Assembly: GCA_016291655.1 (NCBI GenBank)
Contig: JAEEYF010000040.1
Coordinates: 32,045 to 96,044, forward strand
Direction: 5' to 3'
DNA length: 64,000 nucleotides
From: Lachnospiraceae bacterium
Lineage (GTDB): Bacteria; Bacillota; Clostridia; Lachnospirales; Lachnospiraceae
Below the pieces are notes generated by a model. The model ran no database searches. It saw only the letters and a list, made by a program, of their open reading frames with translations, and was not told the DNA's origin. The translations under genes and the position numbers were made by a program. Positions 1 through 7,947 of this stretch are shown piece after piece. Position 1 is the stretch's first letter. The number at the start of each line of letters is the position of its first letter.

Positions 1-1323
1 ACTTATGTTCTTGACGCAGGCAAGATGGTTAAGATTTCGGGTGAATTGCCTACAGTTGATGCCTCAGGCAACATTGTAATGAAGGATCAACTGACACAGA
101 AATTCGTTCTTCCGCTCGGTTGCATTCTGAAACCGGGTGAGACTGCTCGTGTTTCTGTTACATTACAGTTCAACACTGCAGATGACACAGGCATCAGACT
201 TTACCTCTGCGGAAGCGCTGCAGACGACAGACAGTCGGATGTTGTAAACATCAGCAATCCCGGAACAACAGATATGGTAACAAAGGTTGTTACATTGAAG
301 GCTACAGGAAATGCCAATCACATCCTCGTTGCTTCTTCAGGCTGGGGCGTAATGATCAATGATATCGTTATCAAGCAGATCAAGGTTTCTCCTAATCCTG
401 TCGTTGATATAGCTGCACTTTCGGTTGCATCCGGTGATGCACCTACCACGAATGATGATGGCACCATCTCCTTCAAGGGCGGTATTACACAGAAGGTTGT
501 ATTCCCTCTCGGAAAGCAGTATTCTGCAGGCGATGTTCTTGCAGTTACAGCTACAGCTAAGTTCAATACTATTGATGACGATCAGATCAGATTCTATGTT
601 ATCCAGGATGGCGCAGACTCTGCTAAGAGCGCTGTTTCTTTCTTCAAGAATCCCGGACATACGAATCCTGTTTCTCAGACATTCCTCATCAGTCTTAACG
701 AAGATGCAAACCAGCTCCTGCTTGCAAGCGGCGGTTGGGGAAGATACATTAACGATGTTCAGCTCTTCGAGGTACAGGTTACCAAGGCTGAGATCGTAAA
801 CCTCAGCAACGTTAAGGTTGGTTCCGGTGAAATTCCTACAATCCTTGACGACGGTACACTTCAGGCTAAGGATCAGTTAACCCAGAAGTTCATCCTTCCT
901 ATTGAGACTATCGACATGAGTGCTGGTTCTACAATCGTTACCAATGTAAATCTTGTATTCAATTCTGCAGATGATGTTTCCGTAAGAGGATATGCTATTG
1001 AAGGCACATCTGATGTAAACAAGGGTAATATCGTATTCTATGAGAACACTGTTGGTACCGGTGAGACCACTGTTTCACAGGAGATCACAATGAACGAGAA
1101 CGCTTCTTCACTCTTACTCGGTGGTAAGGGATGGGGAGTAGCCCTCAATGATGTTATCATTAAGCAGGTTCTTGTATATGAGAAACCCGTTGTTCCTGAG
1201 TTCAAGGCTGACACAACTCCTCAGACGGGCGACAACACAATGATGATCCTTGTTGTTCTTCTCGGCATGGTAGCAGTAAGTGGTGTTGTTTTCTTCAAGA
1301 AGAGAGCAGACGAAAGACAGTAA
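1..1323 (+). CDS. Cell-wall-anchored protein, three repeated modules, C-terminal sorting signal (5' partial)
   Basis: The frame is open from base 1, so the N-terminus lies outside the window. What remains is three related modules of about 125 residues. Each has an acidic turn such as FNTADD or FNSADD and a segment like SGWGVMINDIVIKQ, which suggests beta-sandwich, carbohydrate-binding-like domains; I cannot name the family. The C-terminus has PQTGD, a hydrophobic stretch (MMILVVLLGMVAVSGVVFF) and a basic tail (KKRADERQ), the classic arrangement of an LPXTG-type sortase substrate, here with P at the first position. It is therefore probably linked to peptidoglycan. The next gene is a secreted xylanase, which fits a polysaccharide-binding role, but that is inference. 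A strong terminator follows directly. Confidence 0.8.
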   Translation, partial: TYVLDAGKMVKISGELPTVDASGNIVMKDQLTQKFVLPLGCILKPGETARVSVTLQFNTADDTGIRLYLCGSAADDRQSDVVNISNPGTTDMVTKVVTLKATGNANHILVASSGWGVMINDIVIKQIKVSPNPVVDIAALSVASGDAPTTNDDGTISFKGGITQKVVFPLGKQYSAGDVLAVTATAKFNTIDDDQIRFYVIQDGADSAKSAVSFFKNPGHTNPVSQTFLISLNEDANQLLLASGGWGRYINDVQLFEVQVTKAEIVNLSNVKVGSGEIPTILDDGTLQAKDQLTQKFILPIETIDMSAGSTIVTNVNLVFNSADDVSVRGYAIEGTSDVNKGNIVFYENTVGTGETTVSQEITMNENASSLLLGGKGWGVALNDVIIKQVLVYEKPVVPEFKADTTPQTGDNTMMILVVLLGMVAVSGVVFFKKRADERQ

Positions 1324-1343
1324 TTAATTAATGCAATTTTTAG

Positions 1344-1368
1344 CGGCTCCGCATTGCGGAGCCGTTTT
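1344..1368 (+). terminator. Rho-independent terminator after the wall protein
   Basis: A perfect 10-bp GC-rich inverted repeat (CGGCTCCGCA / TGCGGAGCCG) with a one-base loop centre is followed by TTTT. It lies 20 bases after the stop codon. Confidence 0.9.
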
Positions 1369-1400
1369 ATTGTTTCTTTTTAGTCTTTCTTAATCCTTTG

Positions 1401-1429
1401 TTGATGTGATTGTAGCAAAATTTGATATA
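1401..1429 (+). promoter_or_regulatory. Possible promoter of the xylanase gene
   Basis: TTGATG (1401-1406) and GATATA (1424-1429) are separated by 17 bp, about 70 bp before the xylanase start. The -10 is a poor match, so this is tentative. Confidence 0.35.
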
Positions 1430-1499
1430 TACTTAGTTAAATTTGCGTTGTTTTACATTACCCTGAGATGTAAAATCTCTTTGGGAGTTAAGGAGACTT

Positions 1500-2786
1500 A
1501 TGATTAAAAACAGATCTTTACTATTTTCACTTGGATGCCTGATCTTATCTTCGGCCTTTTTATGCGGATGTGGTGAAAACAACACTGCAAAGAAACCCGA
1601 GGTCAAAGAAGAGGCACCGATCGTTTACATCACTGCAACCCCCACACCAAAGCCTACGAGTACATCTACACCTACTCCGAGATCGACCAATACTCCGAAA
1701 CCTACAAATACACCGGCTCCTGCAGTAACGGCAACACCGGTGCCTACACTTTCGGTTAAGGGTATAGCTGAGTATTATCAGGATTATTTTCCTATCGGAG
1801 TAGCTGTTCCGGATTATGCATTTTCGGTAGATCGTTATAAGAATCTTGTACTTGATAATTATACGCAGATCACTCCCGAAAATGAGACCAAGCCGGACGC
1901 ACTTCTTGATCCAAACAAGAGCAGAAGCGGACTTCCCGACACTTACTACCGAGCTGCTGTTTCTTTCAGCAGATGTAACAAAGCGGTTAAGTTCTGTGTA
2001 GAGAATAATCTTCAAATGAGACTTCATACTCTTGTATGGCACAGTCAGACTCCTCATTGGTTCTTTACGGAAGATTATTCGACCACGGGTAAACTTGTAA
2101 GCCGTGAAGTAATGCTTAAGCGTATGGAAAACTACATCAAGGATGTGCTTGAGTATTTTGATACAAATTATCCCGGACTCATCTATGCTGTTGATGTTTG
2201 TAACGAAGCGTTTGATAGAGGCGACGGTGACGAAAACTGGATAAGAAAGAACAAGAATGATTGGTACACCGTTGTCGGTCCCGACTACTATTATCAGGCT
2301 TTTCTTTTCGCAAGAAAGTATGCACCTGATTATATGAAGCTTTTCTATAACGATTACGGCTGTTCCGGAAAATACAACAAGATCATTAAGAATCTTGCTC
2401 AGGCTAAGGAAGAGGGCCTCATAGACGGTATCGGAATGCAGTCGCATCTGTCAACATCCGATACGGTGGGCGGTTCCTATCTTCTGGCTATGACTGCTTT
2501 CCTTAAAGAAGGATATGAACTTCAGGTTACCGAGCTTGATATCGGCGTAGCCTCGGATACGGATTATGAGTATTCGAGACAGGCAAGAAAGTACAAGGTG
2601 CTTTTCGGTAATATACTGGATCTGAAAAATAAAGGCTATAACATTTCAAGTGTTACCTTTTGGGGTATTGCAGATCACCTCTCCTGGAGAAGTGATAAGT
2701 ACCCGCTTCTATTCGACAGAAGCTTGAATCCTAAAAAATCCTATTACGGGGTTCTTCAGGATCCGAGCATACTTAATATAGAGTAA
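1500..2786 (+). CDS. GH10 endo-1,4-beta-xylanase, lipoprotein
   Basis: Hydrolyses internal beta-1,4 bonds of xylan at the cell surface. A short basic N-terminus, hydrophobic stretch and LCGC lipobox (acceptor Cys24) indicate a lipoprotein. A Thr/Pro-rich linker (about 47-82) follows, then one GH10 domain (about 85-425). GH10 marks are ENETKPD, the strand-4 motif LVWHSQTPHWFF, the acid/base in VCNEA (Glu236), the nucleophile in VTELDI (Glu345) and the late FWGIADHLSW motif. Both catalytic glutamates are present, so it should be active. Length (428) is normal for a single-domain GH10 with linker. Start ATG follows AAGGAG. It is flanked by its own terminator and the terminator of the wall protein, so it is probably monocistronic. 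Confidence 0.95.
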   Translation: MIKNRSLLFSLGCLILSSAFLCGCGENNTAKKPEVKEEAPIVYITATPTPKPTSTSTPTPRSTNTPKPTNTPAPAVTATPVPTLSVKGIAEYYQDYFPIGVAVPDYAFSVDRYKNLVLDNYTQITPENETKPDALLDPNKSRSGLPDTYYRAAVSFSRCNKAVKFCVENNLQMRLHTLVWHSQTPHWFFTEDYSTTGKLVSREVMLKRMENYIKDVLEYFDTNYPGLIYAVDVCNEAFDRGDGDENWIRKNKNDWYTVVGPDYYYQAFLFARKYAPDYMKLFYNDYGCSGKYNKIIKNLAQAKEEGLIDGIGMQSHLSTSDTVGGSYLLAMTAFLKEGYELQVTELDIGVASDTDYEYSRQARKYKVLFGNILDLKNKGYNISSVTFWGIADHLSWRSDKYPLLFDRSLNPKKSYYGVLQDPSILNIE

Positions 2787-2811
2787 TTCTCTTATCTTCA
2801 TCTTGGAGAAG

Positions 2812-2836
2812 GCTTCCGCGAAAGCGGAAGCTTTTT
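2812..2836 (+). terminator. Terminator after the xylanase
   Basis: Perfect 8-bp stem GCTTCCGC / GCGGAAGC with a GAAA tetraloop and a TTTTT tract. Confidence 0.93.
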
Positions 2837-2876
2837 CTTTGCAACAATTTTGGGGCAGGTCGTAATTTGTTTCGGG

Positions 2877-2905
2877 TTGTTTTGCGAATAAAAATATGAT
2901 AGAAT
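2877..2905 (+). promoter_or_regulatory. Promoter of the ABC-F gene
   Basis: TTGTTT (2877-2882), 17-bp spacer, TAGAAT (2900-2905), 36 bp before the ABC-F start. Confidence 0.6.
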
Positions 2906-2941
2906 TCTCACGTTTGAGATTATACTTTTGGAGTTACGGAT

Positions 2942-4897
2942 ATGATACTTTCATGCAACAAGATCAATAAGAGTTTCGGAGAAAAGGATATCCTTAAAGA
3001 CGTATCCTTTCATTTGAATGATAATGAAAAGGCAGCGATCATCGGAGCAAACGGAGCGGGGAAATCCACTCTGTTCAAGATCATCCTCGGAGAAGTGGGC
3101 GCTGACAGTGGCGAAGTTGTTTTTGCCAAGGATTCAACCCTCGGATGCATTTCTCAGACCCAGAATCTTGAAAGCGAGAATGGCATATATGATGAACTTT
3201 TTGGAACAAACACAGCTTTATTGGAACTGGAACACAGAATTGAAAAACTGCATAGAGAGATCGAAGCTGAATCTCTGAAAAACGGTGAAAGCGATGAACT
3301 AAAAAAACTGTATGAGGAATATGAACGCTGTAATACCGAATTTGACAGGATCAACGGATACGCATACAGAAGCGAAGTAACGGGAGTGCTTAAGGGCCTC
3401 GGCTTTCGGGAGGATGAGTTTGATAAAAAGATCAATACACTGTCCGGCGGACAAAAGACGAGAGTAGCCCTCGGTAAGCTTCTTCTCATGAAACCCGATC
3501 TGATCATGCTGGATGAGCCTACAAACCATCTTGATATGAATTCTATCGCATGGCTTGAAACTTATCTTGCAAACTATAAAGGAGCGGTTTTGGTCATTGC
3601 TCACGATCGCTATTTCCTTGATAAGGTAGTTACCAAAGTTGTAGAGATTGAAAACTGTAAGGCTACCTGTTATCTCGGAAACTATACCCAATTCGCGGAG
3701 AAAAAAGCGGAGGTAAGGAAAGCTCAGCTTAAGGCATACCTGAATCAGCAAAGGGACATAAAACATCAGGAAGCTGTAATAGAGAAACTTAAAAGCTTCA
3801 ACAGAGAGAAATCGATCAAGCGGGCGGAATCCAGAGAGAAGATGCTGGACAAGGTTGAGAGGCTTGAAAAACCTGTAGAGATTGACGATGAGATGAAGAT
3901 ATCTTTTCATGCGTCAACAGTCAGCGGAAATGATGTTTTGACGGTTAAAGGACTCAGCAAGGCCTATGGCCGGGAACAATTGTTTTCGGACCTCGACTTT
4001 GAGATAAAAAGAGGGGAAAGAGTGGCGATCATCGGAAACAACGGAACCGGTAAGACCACGATCCTAAAGATCATTAACGGCCTTGTCCGGGCAGACAGAG
4101 GCGAGATAAAACTCGGCGCAAAGGTAAGCATAGCATATTACGATCAGGAGCATCATGTGTTGAATCCGGAGAATTCTCCTTTTGAAGAGATTTCGGATGC
4201 TCATCCTCTCATGGATAACACGGATATCAGAAACCTGCTTGCAGCGTTCCTTTTTACGGGTGACGAGGTGTTTACGCCCATAAAGCTTCTTTCGGGGGGA
4301 GAGCACGGCAGAGTTTCTCTTGCGAAGCTTATGCTTTCCGAGGCTAATCTTTTGATACTCGATGAGCCTACAAACCATTTGGACATCACCTCAAAGGAAA
4401 TCCTGGAAAATGCCCTGAATTCATATGAGGGAACCGTGCTTTACGTTTCTCATGACCGTTATTTCATAAATAAGACTGCAACAAGAATACTTGATCTGAC
4501 CGAGAAAAAGCTGATCCCCTACATCGGGAACTATGACTACTATCTGGAACATAAGGATGTGGTGGAAAAGGCTTTTCTTCGCGGGACACTGACCGGTGAC
4601 GGACAGAAAACCGACAGTGAGAGCCTTAAGACGGAATCGGATAACAAGCTTGATTGGAAGGCTCAAAAAGAGGAGCAGGCGAGATTGAGAAAGAAACAAA
4701 ACGAGATCGCCAGACTCGAAAAAGAAATAGCAAAACTTGAAGAAGAAGGCAGTTTTATTGACAGAGAACTTGAAAATCCGGCTTATTTTACGGATCATGT
4801 AAAGCTGGGGGAGCTTACGAAAAAAAAGAATGAGACAGAGGAGAAGATCATTGCTCTCATGGACGAATGGGAGCAGGTAAGTGCGTCGGAAGAATAA
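2942..4897 (+). CDS. ABC-F family ATPase (ribosome-associated type)
   Basis: Soluble protein with two ABC ATPase domains and no membrane segment, the layout of the ABC-F family. These act on the ribosome as translation factors or antibiotic-protection proteins. Domain 1 has Walker A GANGAGKS (35-42), LSGGQ and DEPTNHLD. A charged helical linker (about 240-315) between the ATPase domains matches the P-site tRNA interaction region. Domain 2 has GNNGTGKT, a diverged signature LLSGGEHGR and a second DEPTNHLD. The C-terminus (about 560-650) is highly charged and predicted coiled coil, as in Uup/YdiF-like members. Length 651. The translation-factor versus resistance role cannot be told from sequence; no leader peptide or attenuator typical of resistance ABC-Fs is evident upstream. 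Confidence 0.9.
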   Translation: MILSCNKINKSFGEKDILKDVSFHLNDNEKAAIIGANGAGKSTLFKIILGEVGADSGEVVFAKDSTLGCISQTQNLESENGIYDELFGTNTALLELEHRIEKLHREIEAESLKNGESDELKKLYEEYERCNTEFDRINGYAYRSEVTGVLKGLGFREDEFDKKINTLSGGQKTRVALGKLLLMKPDLIMLDEPTNHLDMNSIAWLETYLANYKGAVLVIAHDRYFLDKVVTKVVEIENCKATCYLGNYTQFAEKKAEVRKAQLKAYLNQQRDIKHQEAVIEKLKSFNREKSIKRAESREKMLDKVERLEKPVEIDDEMKISFHASTVSGNDVLTVKGLSKAYGREQLFSDLDFEIKRGERVAIIGNNGTGKTTILKIINGLVRADRGEIKLGAKVSIAYYDQEHHVLNPENSPFEEISDAHPLMDNTDIRNLLAAFLFTGDEVFTPIKLLSGGEHGRVSLAKLMLSEANLLILDEPTNHLDITSKEILENALNSYEGTVLYVSHDRYFINKTATRILDLTEKKLIPYIGNYDYYLEHKDVVEKAFLRGTLTGDGQKTDSESLKTESDNKLDWKAQKEEQARLRKKQNEIARLEKEIAKLEEEGSFIDRELENPAYFTDHVKLGELTKKKNETEEKIIALMDEWEQVSASEE

Positions 4898-4935
4898 AGT
4901 GCTTGAAAACGCATTGAATGAAGTGATGTAACAAA

Positions 4936-4987
4936 AAAGAGAACGTTTTGATCCTGCCTTAAGGGCTACGGTCGAAACGTTCTCTTT
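4936..4987. terminator. Bidirectional terminator between the ABC-F gene and glyA
   Basis: Perfect 13-bp inverted repeat (AAAGAGAACGTTT at 4936-4948, AAACGTTCTCTTT at 4975-4987) between convergent genes, with A/T runs at both ends so it can serve both strands. Confidence 0.85.
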
Positions 4988-5002
4988 GATCTTACTTAGG
5001 AA

Positions 5003-6241
5003 TCAGTATAAAGGATGTTTGTCAGTGAGAGCCTTAACGATCTCTTTGACTTCTTCGGCCTTTTCACCGCGGGAATCGATGGCAAGCGTGATGGCCTTTG
5101 CAACATCATCCATATCCTTTGTATCGAAGCCTCTGGTTGTAACAGCTGCCGATCCGAGACGGATACCGCTTGTAACATTCGGCTTAGCAGGATCTCTCGG
5201 AATGGAGTTTTTGTTACAGGTGATGTTAACCGCATCAAGAAGATGTTCGGTCTCTTTTCCGGTAACTCCCTTGCTGATGAGATTAACAAGCATAAGGTGA
5301 TTGTCCGTACCGCCGGAAACCATATCAAAACCACGATCCATAAGACCTTTGCAAAGAGCCTTGCTGTTGGCTACGATGTTCTTTGCATATTCCCTGAAGG
5401 AGGGCTCAAGAGCTTCCTTGAAGCAGACAGCCTTGGCTGCGATAACATGCATAAGAGGACCGCCCTGGATTCCGGGGAAGAGGGCCTTGTTGAGCTTGTG
5501 CTCGGTAGCAAATTCCTCGGAAGAAAGAATGATACCGCCACGGGGGCCGCGAAGAGTCTTGTGTGTGGTGGAAGTGACAATGTGAGCGTAAGGAATGGGG
5601 GATTCATGAGTTCCGCCTGCAACAAGACCGGCAATGTGAGCCATATCTACCATGAGGATAGCACCCACTTCATCGGCGATCTCGCGGAAACGCTTGAAGT
5701 CGATGGCTCTGGGGTAAGCGGAAGCGCCTGCAACAATAAGCTTCGGGCGGCATTCCTTAGCGATCCTCAATACTTCGTCATAATCAATGTAACCGTTTTC
5801 GTTAACTCCGTAAGGTACGCAATTGAAATAGGTACCGGAGAAGTTAACCGGGCTTCCGTGTGAAAGATGACCGCCGTCTGCAAGACTCATACCCATAAAG
5901 GTATCACCGGGCTGAAGAAGAGCAAAGAATACGGTCATATTTGCCTGTGCGCCGGAATGGGGCTGAACATTTGCCCAGGTGCAGCCATAGAGTTTCTTGA
6001 TCCTTTCGAGAGCAAGGTTCTCTGCAAGATCGACAAATTCACAACCTCCGTAGTAACGTTTGCCGGGATAACCCTCGGCATATTTATTGGTAAGATGACT
6101 TCCCATAGCTGCCATAACAGCTTTGCTTACGAAGTTCTCGGATGCAATAAGCTCGATGTGATCTCTCTGGCGCTTAAGCTCGAGAGTCATGGCATCTGCA
6201 AGTTCGGGATCGATCTTAACTATTTCATCAAAATCAAACAT
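5003..6241 (-). CDS. glyA: Serine hydroxymethyltransferase
   Basis: PLP enzyme interconverting serine plus tetrahydrofolate with glycine plus 5,10-methylene-THF, the main one-carbon entry point and supplier of the MetF/MetH genes found at 34-38 kb. The protein is 412 residues, the family length. Marks include [10 protein letters not shown], the [13 protein letters not shown] segment and the PLP lysine in [13 protein letters not shown] (Lys228). The start at 6241 is chosen because GGAGG stands 7 bases upstream; a further in-frame upstream ATG would lie beyond the promoter. It has its own promoter and a terminator shared with the convergent ABC-F gene, so it is likely monocistronic. Confidence 0.97.
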   Translation of the reverse strand: MFDFDEIVKIDPELADAMTLELKRQRDHIELIASENFVSKAVMAAMGSHLTNKYAEGYPGKRYYGGCEFVDLAENLALERIKKLYGCTWANVQPHSGAQANMTVFFALLQPGDTFMGMSLADGGHLSHGSPVNFSGTYFNCVPYGVNENGYIDYDEVLRIAKECRPKLIVAGASAYPRAIDFKRFREIADEVGAILMVDMAHIAGLVAGGTHESPIPYAHIVTSTTHKTLRGPRGGIILSSEEFATEHKLNKALFPGIQGGPLMHVIAAKAVCFKEALEPSFREYAKNIVANSKALCKGLMDRGFDMVSGGTDNHLMLVNLISKGVTGKETEHLLDAVNITCNKNSIPRDPAKPNVTSGIRLGSAAVTTRGFDTKDMDDVAKAITLAIDSRGEKAEEVKEIVKALTDKHPLY

Positions 6242-6277
6242 GACTGGTTCCTCCGTTTGGAATTTTTGGTTTATTTT

Positions 6278-6305
6278 ATCATAGTAGTGAAGAAAAAGCG
6301 AGCAA
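6278..6305 (-). promoter_or_regulatory. glyA promoter
   Basis: On the minus strand TTGCTC (6305-6300), 16-bp spacer and TATGAT (6283-6278), 37 bp before the glyA start codon. Confidence 0.6.
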
Positions 6306-6347
6306 TAATGAAATGAAAGATTCTTATGCGACTTATAAGGGGAAGGT

Positions 6348-6376
6348 TTGACAAAAACCAATCGGAATGGTAGAAT
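6348..6376 (+). promoter_or_regulatory. Promoter of the MgtC-like gene
   Basis: Consensus -35 TTGACA (6348-6353), 17-bp spacer, TAGAAT (6371-6376). Its position excludes translation starts upstream of about 6383 for the next gene. Confidence 0.85.
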
Positions 6377-6431
6377 ATCCTCTTACATAAATGTGTGTTT
6401 ACATTGCTTTTTTAGGGAGAAGATGATATAT

Positions 6432-7130
6432 ATGGATCCAAAAGAATTACTAAAAGAATTATTTGCAGGACAAGGTGAGTATATTATAAGGATCGTTATA
6501 GCGGTGATCTGCGGAGCTGTGATCGGTCTTGAAAGAAGCCGAAGACAAAAGGAAGCGGGACTTCGTACTCACATTATAGTCTGCATGGGAGCAGCTTTGC
6601 TTATGCTGATCTCCAAATACGGCTTTTTTGATGTAATTACAATTCCGGACGTGAGAGTTGATGCTTCGAGAGTTGCATCCAATGTGATCACGGGCATATC
6701 TTTCCTCGGTGCGGGAGTTATTTTCCTGAAAGGTTCCTCAATCAGAGGACTTACCACTTCAGCGGGGCTTTTTTCCACAGCCGCCTGCGGAATGGCAATT
6801 GGAGCCGGAATGTATGTTGTAGGTGTCTTTACCACGATCTTCATGGTTACATTACAGTATTTTCTTCACAAGTACAATTTGAGCTCCGAAACCATAGCGG
6901 CTACCGAAATAAGGATAGTTGCATATGACAAGCCGGAGATCATAGAAAAGATAAAGGCTTACTTTGGCGAAAACAAGGTTGAGATAGAAGAATTTTCCAT
7001 CAAGAGAAAAAATGACGGAACGGTCGTTTACGACACTGTGGTCAAGCACCTGAAGCCCGCGGAGTTAAACCATGTGACGACGGTATTGAATGAAGTACCG
7101 GATGTGGTGGAAGTAAGTTGCAACCAATAG
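6432..7130 (+). CDS. MgtC/SapB family membrane protein
   Basis: Integral membrane protein of the MgtC/SapB family, linked to survival at low Mg2+ and to modulation of membrane ATPases; its exact role in Clostridia is unknown. The N-terminal half has the family signature GAVIGLERSRRQKEAGLRTH followed by about four membrane helices up to residue 140. The C-terminal ACT-like soluble domain (about 150-232) ends in a VVEVSCNQ strand. The start is uncertain: ATG 6432 has AGGGAG 12 bases upstream and ATG 6423 has it only 3 bases upstream, adding MIY. A strong promoter lies just ahead and a terminator just behind, so it is a single-gene unit. No M-box-like leader fits in the short 5' region. Confidence 0.85.
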   Translation: MDPKELLKELFAGQGEYIIRIVIAVICGAVIGLERSRRQKEAGLRTHIIVCMGAALLMLISKYGFFDVITIPDVRVDASRVASNVITGISFLGAGVIFLKGSSIRGLTTSAGLFSTAACGMAIGAGMYVVGVFTTIFMVTLQYFLHKYNLSSETIAATEIRIVAYDKPEIIEKIKAYFGENKVEIEEFSIKRKNDGTVVYDTVVKHLKPAELNHVTTVLNEVPDVVEVSCNQ

Positions 7131-7139
7131 AATTTATTG

Positions 7140-7168
7140 TTGAATATTCAAAAGAAGTGTTTTATAAT
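7140..7168 (+). promoter_or_regulatory. pyrE promoter
   Basis: TTGAAT (7140-7145), 17-bp spacer, TATAAT (7163-7168). The -10 overlaps the left arm of the upstream gene's terminator. Confidence 0.7.
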
Positions 7169-7202
7169 TCACGGGATACCAAAGTAGCTCGTGAATTTTT
7201 TT
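7166..7202 (+). terminator. Terminator of the MgtC-like gene
   Basis: AATTCACG (7166-7173) pairs with CGTGAATT (7190-7197), followed by a T run to 7202. A second hairpin (CATGCTT / AAGCATG, about 7209-7241) lies further on in the pyrE leader. Confidence 0.65.
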
Positions 7203-7257
7203 GATCGTCATGCTTATGCAAGCGACTGCGGCAAAAGCATGATTATGCGGAGGACAT

Positions 7258-7947
7258 ATGGAAAACTACAAAAAGGAATTTATTGAATTTATGGTTGACA
7301 GCAATGTGCTTAAATTCGGAGACTTTACACTTAAGAGCGGAAGAAAGTCGCCGTTCTTTATGAATGCGGGAGCATATGTGACGGGGAGCCAATTGAAAAG
7401 GCTCGGCGAGTACTATGCAAAGGCGATACACGACAATTTCGGCGATGACTTTGACGTCCTTTTCGGACCTGCATATAAGGGCATTCCTCTTTCGGTAGTT
7501 ACCGCTGTTGCCTACTCCGAGCTCTACGGTAAGGAGATCAGGTACTGTTCCAACAGGAAAGAGATCAAGGATCACGGCGATACGGGAGTTCTTCTCGGAA
7601 GCAAGATCAAGGACGGCGACAGAGTGGTGATGATCGAAGATGTTACCACCTCCGGCAAGTCCATGGAAGAGACCGTTCCCATCGTAAAGGCCTGCGGTGA
7701 TGTTAAGATCATCGGACTCATGGTAAGCCTCAATCGCATGGAAGTGGGGCTTTCGGGCAAGAAGGCGGCTCTCGACGAGATCACGGAAACATACGGCTTC
7801 CCCGCAAGAGCCATCGTAACGATGGAAGATGTAACGGAGGCTTTGTATAACAAAGAGTGGAACGGAAAAGTGCTTATCGATGACGAGATCAAAGCACGCA
7901 TAGATGCTTACTATGAACAATACGGCGCTAAAAAGCAGAATAATTAA
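7258..7947 (+). CDS. pyrE: Orotate phosphoribosyltransferase
   Basis: Transfers phosphoribose from PRPP to orotate to give OMP, the fifth step of de novo pyrimidine synthesis. The PRPP-binding motif VVMIEDVTTSGKS is intact, and KFGDFTLKSGRKSPFF near the N-terminus is typical of PyrE. Length 229 is slightly longer than the 210-residue enterobacterial enzyme but usual for Clostridia. ATG 7258 follows GCGGAGGAC, a strong SD. No other pyr genes are nearby. The leader contains a stem-loop after the promoter, but I see no clear PyrR-binding or attenuator structure. The end overlaps the next gene by 44 bp. Confidence 0.95.
   Translation: MENYKKEFIEFMVDSNVLKFGDFTLKSGRKSPFFMNAGAYVTGSQLKRLGEYYAKAIHDNFGDDFDVLFGPAYKGIPLSVVTAVAYSELYGKEIRYCSNRKEIKDHGDTGVLLGSKIKDGDRVVMIEDVTTSGKSMEETVPIVKACGDVKIIGLMVSLNRMEVGLSGKKAALDEITETYGFPARAIVTMEDVTEALYNKEWNGKVLIDDEIKARIDAYYEQYGAKKQNN

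Noticed and set aside
5015..5863. 282-codon plus-strand open frame over glyA
   Set aside because: It is antisense to clear serine hydroxymethyltransferase sequence; no SD or recognisable motif.
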